NCBI RefSeq assembly: GCF_010550695.1
Contig: NZ_JAAGOB010000001.1
Coordinates: 310,001 to 374,000 of the forward strand
Source: Phytoactinopolyspora alkaliphila
GTDB lineage: Bacteria > Actinomycetota > Actinomycetes > Jiangellales > Jiangellaceae
Reading direction: 5' to 3'
Length of the DNA: 64,000 nucleotides
The position numbers were made by a program, and so were the translations under genes. The notes under the pieces were generated by a model. That model saw nothing but the letters and a program-made list of their open reading frames with translations, did not search any database and had not been told where the DNA came from. Numbering within the stretch: the first letter of the stretch is position 1; the number at the start of each line of letters is the position of its first letter. Positions 43,717 through 52,366 of this stretch are shown in pieces.

Positions 43717-44183
43717 GTGGAGAAGGCGCACCACGGATCCAGGTGGACGGACGAGGGCTGCGGGTGGCCGTGGTGGCCGCCCAGTGGCACCAGACCGTGA
43801 TGGACGGCTTGGTGAACGGCTCGCTGGCGGCGCTCAAGGAGGCCGGGGTGGACGAGCCGCTCGTCCTGCGGGTCCCGGGCTCGTTCGAGCTCCCGGTGGC
43901 GGCGGCGCGGCTGGCGAAGTCCGGATACGACGCCGTGATCGCGCTGGGCGTCGTGATTCGCGGCGGCACTCCGCATTTCGACTATGTCTGCCAGGCCGCC
44001 ACCGACGGGCTCACCCGGGTGTCGGTGGACACCGGCGTTCCGGTGGGATTCGGCGTGCTCACTTGCGACAACGAGGAGCAGGCGCTGGACCGGGCCGGCT
44101 TGGAAGGGTCCCGTGAGGACAAGGGCCGGGAGGCGGCGGAGGCTGCCGTGGCGACGGCGCGGACTCTCGCCGGCCTCGGCTGA
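43713..44183 (+). CDS. ribH: 6,7-dimethyl-8-ribityllumazine synthase
   Basis: A 156-residue lumazine synthase with the segments [41 protein letters not shown] (active-site His) and [20 protein letters not shown]. It joins the RibA-derived pyrimidine and DHBP, and is likely an icosahedral or pentameric assembly. The start is a GTG overlapping the ribBA stop. Last gene of the rib set; hisE follows after 74 bases. Confidence 0.97.
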   Translation: MSGEGAPRIQVDGRGLRVAVVAAQWHQTVMDGLVNGSLAALKEAGVDEPLVLRVPGSFELPVAAARLAKSGYDAVIALGVVIRGGTPHFDYVCQAATDGLTRVSVDTGVPVGFGVLTCDNEEQALDRAGLEGSREDKGREAAEAAVATARTLAGLG

Positions 44184-44257
44184 GCCGCCTCCGCTGCTTG
44201 TCTCACCAGCCGGGTGATGGTCGGCGACGACTCGACCGTCCCGTACGATGTGGCCAC

Positions 44258-44521
44258 GTGAAGAGCTTCGAAGGCCTGTGGGCCGAGCTGACCGCGAAGG
44301 TGGAGTCCGAAGCGCCCGATTCGGGCACGGTCCAGGCGGTGAACCGCGGGGTCCATCATGTCGGCAAAAAAGTGGTGGAAGAGGCGGCCGAAGCATGGAT
44401 GGCCGCTGAACACGAGAGCGCCGAGCGAGCCGCCGAAGAGATCTCCCAGCTGCTGTATCACGTGCAGGTGCTGATGCTCGCCCGCGGCATCAGCCTCGAC
44501 GACGTCTACGCGAAGCTTTGA
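44258..44521 (+). CDS. hisE: Phosphoribosyl-ATP diphosphatase
   Basis: An 87-residue HisE protein with the MazG-like fold, seen in [23 protein letters not shown] and the C-terminal [18 protein letters not shown]. Hydrolyses phosphoribosyl-ATP to phosphoribosyl-AMP, step two of histidine synthesis. The GTG at 44258 begins the conserved [10 protein letters not shown]. It lies 15 bases before hisG; this hisE-hisG pair is typical of actinobacteria. Confidence 0.95.
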   Translation: MKSFEGLWAELTAKVESEAPDSGTVQAVNRGVHHVGKKVVEEAAEAWMAAEHESAERAAEEISQLLYHVQVLMLARGISLDDVYAKL

Positions 44522-44536
44522 GAGGTCACAGCCACG

Positions 44537-45394
44537 ATGAATGACATATTACGCATCGCCGTGCCGAACAAGGGCGCGCTGGCCGACCCCGCGGCCGAGA
44601 TGCTGCGTGAGGCCGGCTACCGCCAGCGCTCCGACGGTGCGCGGGATCTGGTGCTTCGAGACCCTGAGAACAATGTCGAGTTCTTCTTCCTGCGCCCGCG
44701 GGACATCGCGGTCTATGTCGGCGCGGGAACCCTGGATGTCGGCATCACCGGGCGGGACATGCTCCTCGACTCAGGAGCACCGGTGCGGGAACTGCTGCCG
44801 CTCGGCTTCGCGCGTTCCACCTTCCGCTTCGCAGCGACGCCCGGCACCGCCGACGACCTCAAGGGTTTCGACGGGTTGCGGGTCGCGACGTCGTACTCGG
44901 GCCTGCTGCGGACCTATCTGGCCGAACGTGGAATCGACGCCGAGGTGATCAAGCTTGACGGCGCGGTGGAGACGGCGGTGCAGCTGGGCGTGGCGGATGT
45001 GATCGCGGACGTGGTGGAGACCGGGACGACGCTGCGCCAAGCCGGATTGGAGATCGTCGGCGACCCGATTCTGATCTCCGAGGCTGTGCTGATCACCCGT
45101 CAGGACGGCCAGCCGGCGCCGGGAGCCGAGCAGCTGCTCAGGCGCCTGCAAGGTGTTCTCGTCGCGCGGCGTTACGTGATGATGGACTACGACATCCGCG
45201 CCGAGCGGGTCGAAGAGGCCAGCGCACTCACACCGGGACTGGAATCGCCCACGGTCTCGCCGCTGCACCGCGAAGGCTGGGTGGCGGTGCGCGCCATGGT
45301 GCCGCGAGACCAAGCACAGCGGGTGATGGACGAGCTGTGGGAGATCGGTGCCCGCGCCATCCTGGTGACCGATATCCTGGCCTGCCGCATCTGA
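44537..45394 (+). CDS. hisG: ATP phosphoribosyltransferase (long form)
   Basis: First enzyme of histidine synthesis. At 285 residues it is the long HisG form with a C-terminal ACT-like regulatory domain (about 210-285) that senses histidine. Catalytic-domain segments include [28 protein letters not shown] and [21 protein letters not shown]. An 86-bp palindrome follows ten bases after the stop, separating it from a convergent gene. Confidence 0.97.
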   Translation: MNDILRIAVPNKGALADPAAEMLREAGYRQRSDGARDLVLRDPENNVEFFFLRPRDIAVYVGAGTLDVGITGRDMLLDSGAPVRELLPLGFARSTFRFAATPGTADDLKGFDGLRVATSYSGLLRTYLAERGIDAEVIKLDGAVETAVQLGVADVIADVVETGTTLRQAGLEIVGDPILISEAVLITRQDGQPAPGAEQLLRRLQGVLVARRYVMMDYDIRAERVEEASALTPGLESPTVSPLHREGWVAVRAMVPRDQAQRVMDELWEIGARAILVTDILACRI

Positions 45395-45404
45395 GCCCCG
45401 CCCT

Positions 45405-45490
45405 AATGATCATGTAAACCATGTCTTCTCGTGCGACACCGTGCCTGCAGGCCTGGTGAAGCACGAGAAAACATGGTTTACATGATCATT
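45405..45490. repeat. 86-bp palindrome, copy B
   Basis: Two 43-base halves (45405-45447, 45448-45490) are reverse complements with five mismatched pairs. The right half differs from copy A at 36187-36229 at only two of 43 positions, and both changes are matched in the left half, so pairing is kept. It lies between convergent hisG and the PLP-fold gene, again ten bases after the stop codon. Same likely role as copy A. Confidence 0.93.
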
Positions 45491-45520
45491 TGGGGCGAGC
45501 TGCGATGGGGTGAACGCGGG

Positions 45521-46840
45521 TCAGAGGAAGGCCTTGCCGTCGCCCCGGTATGTGGCCGCGGTGTCGACGAGCCGCTCGCCACGCACCAAGTAGTACCGGT
45601 CGAAGCGTTCGGCAAGCTCACCCGCCTTGGCGTGCCGGAACCAGACCAGGTCACCCAAGGCCAGGCTGTCCGCCGTGGCACCGATCAATGGCGTCTGCGT
45701 CTGGCCCACGCCCTCGCCGCGGTCCAGCCGCAGCCCTTCAGGCAGCCACGGCGTAGGCAGCCGGTCGCCGTGCGCGGGGCCGCTGGCGACATAGCCGCCA
45801 CCCGCGACGGTCACCACCCGGGGCCCGGGACGGCGGACCACCGGCAGGGCGAAGAACGCCGCTGGCCGTGGAGTGAAGTCGGCGGCGGTGTCCGTCAGTA
45901 CCGGGCCTAGCAGACCGGATCCGGCGGCGAGCTCGGTGACCGGCGAGTCGGCGGCGGTCCGGCTGATCGACCCGGTGCCGCCACCACTGACGAACTCCAG
46001 CTCGGCGACATCACGCACCGCTTCGACCACCGCGGTGCGGCGACGGGCGACGTCACGTGCCGAACGCTCGCGCAGCCGCCGGTGTACGGCGGTCCGCAGG
46101 CGGCCCCGGCGCGGCTGGCTGTGGGCGTCGGCCAGCTGCGCCTCGTAGGCCTGCAGCCCGACGAGCCGGAATCCCGGCCGCGAGACGACGACCCGGGCGA
46201 GCCTGGCCACGTCGGCGGGCTGGCGCAGCGACGAGCGACGCGGCCCGAACCGGAGCCGGCCGCCCAAGCCCTGCCACGAGCAATCGAGGTCGAGACAGAC
46301 CCGTAGCTCGGCGCGGGCCTCGGGTGCCGCCACGGCGTCGACAAGATCGAGCTGCGCGATGTCGTCGACCATCAGCGTGATGCGCCCGGCGAGGTGCTCG
46401 TCCCCGACGAGGCGGGCCAGCGCCCGGCGATCGGCGCTCGGATACGCCACGACCGCATCGTCGCAGATGCCCGTGCCCGCCAGCCAGATGGCCTCGGCGA
46501 GCGTGAACGTCAGCACGCCCTCGTAGCCGTCCCGGCCGAGCAGATCACGGATGAGGGAGCGGTTGCGAAGGGCAGCGGTGACGACCCGGATCGGCTTGCC
46601 GTGGGCCCGCTGGACCAGGTCGGTGGCGTTGGCGTCCCAGGCGTCCATATCGACGGCGGCGAGCGGGACGTCGGCCCCCGCCGTCGCGGTGTTCAGCCGG
46701 TGTCTCAGGTCGGCTCGGGAGCTGACGATGGGCGGGCCGGCAGCATCCGCCCGGGGTGCGATGTCACGTACCGGAAGGATCTCGGTGCCGGGCCGGGGCG
46801 GGGGCGGCGGCGCCTGGTCGTCTGCGAGCTTGATCTCCAC
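45521..46840 (-). CDS. D-threonine-aldolase / alanine-racemase-fold protein lacking the expected PLP lysine
   Basis: A 439-residue protein of the 'amino acid deaminase/aldolase' (fold-type III PLP) family. Family-like segments are DMDAWDANATDLVQRA, GLQAYEAQLAD, FVSGGGTGSISRTAAD and LVWFRHAKAGELAERFD. In relatives the N-terminal strand reads roughly PIRVASKSVR, with the Schiff-base lysine. Here it is PIRVVTAALR (residues 83-92), with Ala at the lysine place; the codons are GCT GCC. A cysteine often found after HAKAGEL is also Ala. It may be catalytically dead or have a new role. Convergent with hisG. Confidence 0.78.
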   Translation of the reverse strand: MEIKLADDQAPPPPPRPGTEILPVRDIAPRADAAGPPIVSSRADLRHRLNTATAGADVPLAAVDMDAWDANATDLVQRAHGKPIRVVTAALRNRSLIRDLLGRDGYEGVLTFTLAEAIWLAGTGICDDAVVAYPSADRRALARLVGDEHLAGRITLMVDDIAQLDLVDAVAAPEARAELRVCLDLDCSWQGLGGRLRFGPRRSSLRQPADVARLARVVVSRPGFRLVGLQAYEAQLADAHSQPRRGRLRTAVHRRLRERSARDVARRRTAVVEAVRDVAELEFVSGGGTGSISRTAADSPVTELAAGSGLLGPVLTDTAADFTPRPAAFFALPVVRRPGPRVVTVAGGGYVASGPAHGDRLPTPWLPEGLRLDRGEGVGQTQTPLIGATADSLALGDLVWFRHAKAGELAERFDRYYLVRGERLVDTAATYRGDGKAFL

Positions 46841-46990
46841 TCGGAATGCTTATCAGACGGCGGGCGCATAGTCACTACCGCATACGCCCTCAACGGGACG
46901 AAACGTACGACGGGTGCATGTGCCGCACGACGACGACCCACTCCCGGGCGGTATGGGCGAGCCGCCGCGGAGGTCCTAGTCTTGATCACT

Positions 46991-47500
46991 ATGTCGAGAA
47001 CGCTCGTGTTGCTGCGGCACGCCAAGTCAGCCTGGCCCGACGATGTATCCGACCACGAGAGACCACTCAACAAGCGCGGCGAGCGGGATGCCGCGAGCAT
47101 CGGGCGCTGGTTGCGCGATCGCGGCCTCAAGCCCCAGCGGGCGCTCGTCTCCAGCGCCCAGCGCACCCGCGCGACCTTCGACCGGGTGGCCGCCGAGCTG
47201 GAGCCGCCGCCGGAGCTCCACGTGAGCGACGACGCATACGCCGCGGGGGCCGGCGATCTTCTCGACCTCGTCCGCGAGACGCCCGACGACGTGTCTCAGC
47301 TACTGGTGATCGCGCACAACCCGGGCATCGGGACCTTGGCGAGCCTGATCGACGACGAGACGTCCGATGTGCCCGAGCGTTTCCAGATGCGCATGGACTA
47401 CCGGACCTCGGCGTGCGCTGTGTTCGACGTCTACTGTGGCTGGAGCGAGCTTGACCCGGGCCGGGCCCGGCTGGTGACGTTCACGATCCCGGAAGCGTGA
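46991..47500 (+). CDS. SixA-like phosphohistidine phosphatase
   Basis: A 169-residue histidine phosphatase with the catalytic motif LVLLRHAKSAW near the N-terminus, SSAQRTRATFD, and the second active-site His in VIAHNPGIGTL. SixA proteins dephosphorylate phosphohistidine on signalling proteins or act on small phosphates. The ATG at 46991 starts right before the motif. It is convergent with serB, with a 20-base overlap at the 3' ends. Confidence 0.88.
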   Translation: MSRTLVLLRHAKSAWPDDVSDHERPLNKRGERDAASIGRWLRDRGLKPQRALVSSAQRTRATFDRVAAELEPPPELHVSDDAYAAGAGDLLDLVRETPDDVSQLLVIAHNPGIGTLASLIDDETSDVPERFQMRMDYRTSACAVFDVYCGWSELDPGRARLVTFTIPEA

Positions 47501-48713
47501 CCGGCGGAGCGGGCGTGGTGAGGCCGTCGGCGGCGTCGGCTGCTTCCACGTCGCTGCGGCTGATGCCCAGCAGGTACAGCACGGCGTCGAGATACGGGAC
47601 GTTGACTGCGGTGTCCGCCGCATCCTGGACCACCGGCTTGGCGTTGAACGCCACCCCGAGGCCTGCGGCGGCGATCATGTCGAGGTCGTTGGCACCGTCG
47701 CCGATCGCGATGGTCTGTGTCAGGGGGATGTTCTCGGCCTCGGCGAAGCGCCGCAATGCCGCTGCCTTGCCCGCGCGGTCCAGGATGGGACCGACCAGCT
47801 CTCCGGTGAGCCGGCCGTCGACCACCTCCAGCGTGTTGGCCGCGGCGAAGTCCAAGCCGAGATCGGCCGCGAGAGCATCGGTGATCTGGCTGAACCCGCC
47901 ACTGACGATGCCGCAGCGGTAACCGAGCCGTTTGAGTGTCCGTACCAGCGTCCTGGCTCCCGGGGTCAGCCGCACCTCGTCCCGGACTTCTGGCAGCACC
48001 GACTCGGGCAGCCCGGCGAGGAGTCTTACTCGAGCCCGCAGCGACTCGGCGAAGTCGATCTCGCCGCGCATGGCGGCGTCGGTGACCTTGGCCACCTGCT
48101 CCAGAACGCCTGCCCGGACGGCCAGCATCTCCACGACTTCGCCCTGCACGAGGGTGGAGTCGACGTCCATGACCACCAGTCGCTTGGACCGGCGGATCAG
48201 CCCGGACGGCTGAACCGCGACGTCGACGCCGATGCTGAGCGCCTCGGCGGTGAGCTCAGCCTTGAGCCGTTCCGGATCGGCGCCGGACACCTCGAGTTCG
48301 ATGGAGGTGATGGGATAGGACGCCAGCCGCATGATGCGGTCGATGTTCGCGCCGGCGTGGGCGATCCGGCTGGACAGCATCTCGATGGCGTCCGGCCGCA
48401 AGGGGGAACCGAGCACGGTGACGTGGGCGCGCTGGGAAGGCTCGGCCGCGTCGCCCCGTCCCGCGCTGACTTCCGCGTCAAGGTCGAGTGCGGCTGCGAC
48501 CTCTTCGAGGGCAGCGCGCACGTGAGCGTCCGGAGGCTGGGTGATCACCAGCGCCAGCACGAGCTTGCCACGGGCTGTCACCTGTTCGATGTCGAGGACG
48601 TGGACCGGATGCCCGGTCAAAGCCGCGAAGATCTTCGCGGTCAGGCCGGGGCGGTCACGGCCGGTGAAGGTGACGAGCAGGGTGGGAGCCTGGGGTGACG
48701 ACGAAAAGACCAT
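47481..48713 (-). CDS. serB: Phosphoserine phosphatase with N-terminal ACT domains
   Basis: Last step of serine synthesis. A 410-residue protein with two ACT-like domains (about 8-80 and 90-170) and a HAD catalytic domain. Motif I is VVMDVDSTLVQGEVVEML, motif II GIVSGGFSQITD, and motifs III/IV are AAALRRFAE and IAIGDGANDLDMIAAAG. This two-ACT architecture is the mycobacterial SerB2 type. The ATG at 48713 fits the ACT start; the open frame upstream is antisense to nothing useful. It overlaps sixA by 20 bases and follows the hypothetical gene by 13. Confidence 0.94.
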   Translation of the reverse strand: MVFSSSPQAPTLLVTFTGRDRPGLTAKIFAALTGHPVHVLDIEQVTARGKLVLALVITQPPDAHVRAALEEVAAALDLDAEVSAGRGDAAEPSQRAHVTVLGSPLRPDAIEMLSSRIAHAGANIDRIMRLASYPITSIELEVSGADPERLKAELTAEALSIGVDVAVQPSGLIRRSKRLVVMDVDSTLVQGEVVEMLAVRAGVLEQVAKVTDAAMRGEIDFAESLRARVRLLAGLPESVLPEVRDEVRLTPGARTLVRTLKRLGYRCGIVSGGFSQITDALAADLGLDFAAANTLEVVDGRLTGELVGPILDRAGKAAALRRFAEAENIPLTQTIAIGDGANDLDMIAAAGLGVAFNAKPVVQDAADTAVNVPYLDAVLYLLGISRSDVEAADAADGLTTPAPPVTLPGS

Positions 48714-48726
48714 AACGCCGCTCACC

Positions 48727-49479
48727 TTACTGGTCGAGTGAGTTGCACGCGGCCACGAGGGCGTGCCGGGCGGCTCGTTCCAGGGGCGCGAGCACGTCGC
48801 GGCGAGACTGGGCGGCGGCCGCGCTGACCGCTCCGCCGTCGTCGTCGAGAGCGAAGCCGGCAACGGCGAGCAACCGGATGCTGCGCGCGGCCACCATCTG
48901 GGCCCGGGGCGGATATGTGCGGGGCAACGGTTCGGCGATCTGCGACTTGCGGACGTCGTTGAGCAGCGTGGCCACCTCCGGGCGCCACGAGGCCACATCG
49001 AGCGCCGCGAGCGACGATCCCGCGTCGATCAGCGTGCTGGCCAGCTGTTGCTCGGCTTCCGCGAGGGTGGCACCGAGCGGAGGAATCTCGGCCTCGTAGC
49101 ACCGCCAGGTCACCAGGTGGCCTTCGTCGCCCGGCGGACCGAACGCCTGGATCTCGGGCACGAGCGCCAGGCCGGCGCCGTGGGCGAGCACAGCCTCGCC
49201 GGCGTCGATCGCCGCTTCGGTGAGCTGTCTGGGACCGCCCAGACCGGCTGGATCGCCGGGCACCGGCAGCACTACCCGGAAGGAACCGGCGCCGCGGTCC
49301 CGCAGCTTGGACAACGCGGTGACCAGGCTGCTCGTGGTGGCGTCTCCGGGCAGCCCGGCGACGTCGTGCGGCTCGTCGTCGCCGCACACCCGAGTGAGGA
49401 CGTCGTCCATGGAGGACTCGGAGCGCAGCCACGCGTTCGCCCACGCGGCAAGACGGGCAGAACGCGGCATGGTGACCAT
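48727..49479 (-). CDS. Conserved hypothetical protein upstream of serB
   Basis: A 250-residue protein of no recognised domain. It is rich in Ala, Leu and Asp, has no signal peptide or transmembrane segment, and is coded with the same high-GC third-position pattern as its neighbours, so it is a real gene. It lies 13 bases before serB on the same strand and so is likely cotranscribed. Function unknown. Confidence 0.7.
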   Translation of the reverse strand: MVTMPRSARLAAWANAWLRSESSMDDVLTRVCGDDEPHDVAGLPGDATTSSLVTALSKLRDRGAGSFRVVLPVPGDPAGLGGPRQLTEAAIDAGEAVLAHGAGLALVPEIQAFGPPGDEGHLVTWRCYEAEIPPLGATLAEAEQQLASTLIDAGSSLAALDVASWRPEVATLLNDVRKSQIAEPLPRTYPPRAQMVAARSIRLLAVAGFALDDDGGAVSAAAAQSRRDVLAPLERAARHALVAACNSLDQ

Positions 49480-49564
49480 GGCCCAAGCCTAAAGGTCGGC
49501 CCTGGCGCAGCGCCGGGTAAGGTGCGGAGGCGGACCCTATTGAGCTGAAGGAGCGCGCCCTGCC

Positions 49565-50347
49565 ATGTCCGATGTGCTCGAGTTCGCCGATGTGACGCTC
49601 GTCCGATCGGGTAGCCGTCTCCTGGACAGCCTCACCTGGAACGTAGCGGAGGACGAGAGGTGGGTGGTGCTGGGGCCCAACGGCGCCGGGAAGACGACAC
49701 TGCTGCAGATCGCGGCCACCAACATGCACCCCACCAGCGGCAAGGTCTGGGTGCTCGGCGAGCAGCTGGGAGCGGTCGACGTCTTCGAGCTACGCCCGCG
49801 AATCGGGCTGACCAGCGCTGCCCTGGCCGAGCGGATCAGGGGCGACGAGTGGGTTCTGGACGTTGTGCGCACGGCGGCCTACGGCGTCCTGGGCCGGTGG
49901 CGGGAGGCGTACGACGACCTGGACGACTCGCGGGCACTGGAGCTTCTGTACCGGCTCGGCATCTCACACCTCGCGGGGCGCACGTTCGGCACGCTGTCCG
50001 AGGGAGAACGCAAGCGCACCCAGATCGCCCGGGCGATGATGAGCGACCCCGAGCTGCTGCTGCTCGACGAACCGACGGCCGGACTGGACCTCGGCGGCCG
50101 GGAGAGCCTCGTCGCCACACTCGGTCAGATCGCCGCTGATCCGGCGTCTCCGGCCACGGTGCTGGTGACCCATCATGTGGAGGAGATCCCGGCGTCGTTC
50201 ACGCACGTGTTGCTGTTGCGCTCCGGCAAGGCGGTGGCGGCCGGTCCGCTCGGGGAGACCCTGACGGCTGAGAACCTCAGCGCCTGCTTCGGGCTGTCTC
50301 TACAGGTCAGCTACCAGAACGGCAGGTGGAACGCGCGGGGCGCCTGA
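49565..50347 (+). CDS. Stand-alone ABC ATPase (YlmA-like)
   Basis: A 260-residue ABC ATP-binding protein: Walker A GPNGAGKTTLLQ, signature LSEGERKRTQIARAM, Walker B LLLLDEPTAGLD and the switch His in VTHHVEEIP. No permease gene is adjacent, so the transporter partner is elsewhere or the protein has a non-transport role. AAGGAG lies 11 bases before the ATG. Same strand as the NfeD and SPFH genes, with a short gap. Confidence 0.9.
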   Translation: MSDVLEFADVTLVRSGSRLLDSLTWNVAEDERWVVLGPNGAGKTTLLQIAATNMHPTSGKVWVLGEQLGAVDVFELRPRIGLTSAALAERIRGDEWVLDVVRTAAYGVLGRWREAYDDLDDSRALELLYRLGISHLAGRTFGTLSEGERKRTQIARAMMSDPELLLLDEPTAGLDLGGRESLVATLGQIAADPASPATVLVTHHVEEIPASFTHVLLLRSGKAVAAGPLGETLTAENLSACFGLSLQVSYQNGRWNARGA

Positions 50348-50386
50348 GGCAGGACACGGCCGCCCACACCGCGTAGGGTGGGGATC

Positions 50387-50854
50387 ATGCAGGGGTTCTG
50401 GGACTGGCTGGGGGACAACGAGTGGTCGGCCTGGCTCGGGCTGGCCTTCGTCTTCGGGATCGTTGAAACCACCACTCTCGACCTCGTTTTTCTGATGCTG
50501 GCGGCCGGTGCCGCCAGCGGAGCGGTGGCGTCGATCGTCGGCCTGCCGTTCGTCGCGCAGCTGCTGATCGCGATCACGGTGAGTGCGGCGCTCATCGGCG
50601 TGGTGCGGCCCATCGCCAAGCGGCACATGCGTGTGCCGTCGGGCGTGCGGACCGGCGCGGCGGCGCTGATCGGCCAGAGCGGCGTGGTGCTGGAGCGAGT
50701 CGACGGCGACGGCGGCCGGATCAAGCTCGCGGGTGAGGTGTGGACGGCTCGCAGCTACGACGGACGCACCGTCATCGAGGCGGGCCGGCCCGTCGACATC
50801 GCCGAGATCGACGGCGCGACGGCCCTGGTGTTCCCGGGTGACGAACCCGTGTAG
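50387..50854 (+). CDS. NfeD-family membrane protein
   Basis: A 155-residue protein with two or three N-terminal transmembrane helices (about 18-85) and a C-terminal OB-fold NfeD domain with GQSGVVLERVDGDGGRIKL and GEVWTARSYDG. NfeD proteins partner SPFH (stomatin/prohibitin) proteins at membranes; the next gene is such a protein. ATG at 50387 is preferred, with GGGTGGGG upstream; a GTG at 50378 is the alternative. Confidence 0.9.
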   Translation: MQGFWDWLGDNEWSAWLGLAFVFGIVETTTLDLVFLMLAAGAASGAVASIVGLPFVAQLLIAITVSAALIGVVRPIAKRHMRVPSGVRTGAAALIGQSGVVLERVDGDGGRIKLAGEVWTARSYDGRTVIEAGRPVDIAEIDGATALVFPGDEPV

Positions 50855-50926
50855 GTTTGGCCACACCCCGCGCGGCGTGGCTGCGCGCTGGACGGCATCT
50901 TTCGACGCAGACATGAAAGGTCACCC

Positions 50927-52168
50927 ATGGAAGCCGGACAGGCGTTTCTTCTCTTTGTCATCTTCTTGCTGGCTGTCTTCGTCCTGGTCGCGCTCGCCAA
51001 ATCGGTGCGTATCGTGCCGCAGGCGCGAGCCGGCATCGTCGAGCGGCTGGGACGCTATCAGCGCACGTTAAATCCGGGCCTCACCATCGTGGTGCCGTTC
51101 ATCGACCGGGTCCTCCCGCTGATCGACCTGCGTGAGCAAGTGGTCTCGTTCCCGCCGCAGCCGGTGATCACCCAGGACAACCTGGTGGTCTCCATCGACA
51201 CCGTCATCTACTACCAGGTGAACGATCCGAAGGCCGCCACCTATGAGATCGCGAACTACATCCAGGGTATCGAGCAGCTCGCCGTCACCACGCTGCGAAA
51301 CGTCATCGGCGGCATGGACCTTGAGCGGACGCTGACCAGCCGTGAAGAGATCAACAGCGCGCTGCGCGGGGTGCTGGACGAGGCCACGGGCAAGTGGGGC
51401 ATCCGGGTCAACCGAGTGGAGCTCAAGGCGATCGACCCGCCGCCGTCCATCCAGGACTCCATGGAGAAGCAGATGCGCGCCGACCGTGACAAGCGCGCGG
51501 CGATCCTGAACGCCGAGGGTGTCCGGCAGTCGCAGATCCTCACCGCCGAGGGACAGAAGCAGGCCGCGATCCTGTCCGCTGAAGGTGACAAGACCTCGCA
51601 GATCCTGCGGGCCGAGGCGGACAAGCAGGCCCAGATCTTGCGCGCCGACGGTGAGGCCAAGGCCATCGGAGCGGTCTTCAACGCCATCCACAAGGGCCGC
51701 CCGGACCAGAAACTGCTGTCTTACCAGTACCTGCAGATGCTGCCCGAGATCGCGAAGGGCGACGCCAACAAGGTCTGGATCGTCCCCAGCGAGATCGGGG
51801 CGGCGCTGGAAGGGCTGGGCACGGCCGTTGGCAAGTTCGGCAACGCGCTGCCCGGCGGCCCAGGAGCCGCGAACGGCAGCGACGACGGTGAGGACGCCGA
51901 GGGCGTGCCGTCCGCTGGGGTCGCCGACGAGGTGTCCGACGCCGCCGACGTCGCGGCCGCCGAGGGCGAGGCCGCGGTCTCGCGCGCCCAGGACGAGGTG
52001 CGCCAGGCTCTTGAGGCCGCCGAGGCGGCATCCCAGGGTGGCCCGTCGCCCGCCGGAGGCCGGGCGGGAAGCCAGAGCGGTCCCGAGTCCGTCAGCCTGG
52101 CCGGTGGCGAGGCCGGTGCCGGCGCAGCTCCGGCGGCTCCGCCGGTGCCTCCTCCGCCGAACGAATGA
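50927..52168 (+). CDS. SPFH/Band 7 (stomatin-like) protein
   Basis: A 413-residue stomatin/prohibitin-type protein: one N-terminal membrane helix (about 5-25), a Band 7 domain (25-190) with RIVPQARAGIVERLGRYQRTL and VDTVIYYQVNDPKAATYEI, a coiled coil (190-260) with repeated AEG/AEx-KQAxIL units, and an acidic Ala/Gly/Pro-rich tail. It is paired with NfeD upstream, as in many bacteria, for membrane microdomain or quality-control roles. A strong hairpin follows the stop. Confidence 0.93.
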   Translation: MEAGQAFLLFVIFLLAVFVLVALAKSVRIVPQARAGIVERLGRYQRTLNPGLTIVVPFIDRVLPLIDLREQVVSFPPQPVITQDNLVVSIDTVIYYQVNDPKAATYEIANYIQGIEQLAVTTLRNVIGGMDLERTLTSREEINSALRGVLDEATGKWGIRVNRVELKAIDPPPSIQDSMEKQMRADRDKRAAILNAEGVRQSQILTAEGQKQAAILSAEGDKTSQILRAEADKQAQILRADGEAKAIGAVFNAIHKGRPDQKLLSYQYLQMLPEIAKGDANKVWIVPSEIGAALEGLGTAVGKFGNALPGGPGAANGSDDGEDAEGVPSAGVADEVSDAADVAAAEGEAAVSRAQDEVRQALEAAEAASQGGPSPAGGRAGSQSGPESVSLAGGEAGAGAAPAAPPVPPPPNE

Positions 52169-52252
52169 CGTCGCCGGACGAGTGACTTCTTGGCCCATTG
52201 GTCTCGTTGTTACCGTATCGTGAGGCACGCCTTCTGCCTTTGTTGAGAGACT

Positions 52253-52282
52253 GACCTTCCCGGCCTCGTGGCCGGGAAGGTC
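52253..52282 (+). terminator. Hairpin terminator after the SPFH gene
   Basis: A perfect 13-bp stem, GACCTTCCCGGCC (52253-52265) with GGCCGGGAAGGTC (52270-52282), and a TCGT loop, lies 84 bases after the SPFH stop. It is followed by no strong T-run, usual for this GC content. It separates the NfeD/SPFH unit from the ABC system. Confidence 0.75.
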
Positions 52283-52366
52283 GCTCCGCCACTGGGGTCC
52301 CACGGCGAGGGGTGCGTTCAGCACGGCCACGCGCGACGGTTGACGGTACGAACATCGGGAGTGTCC

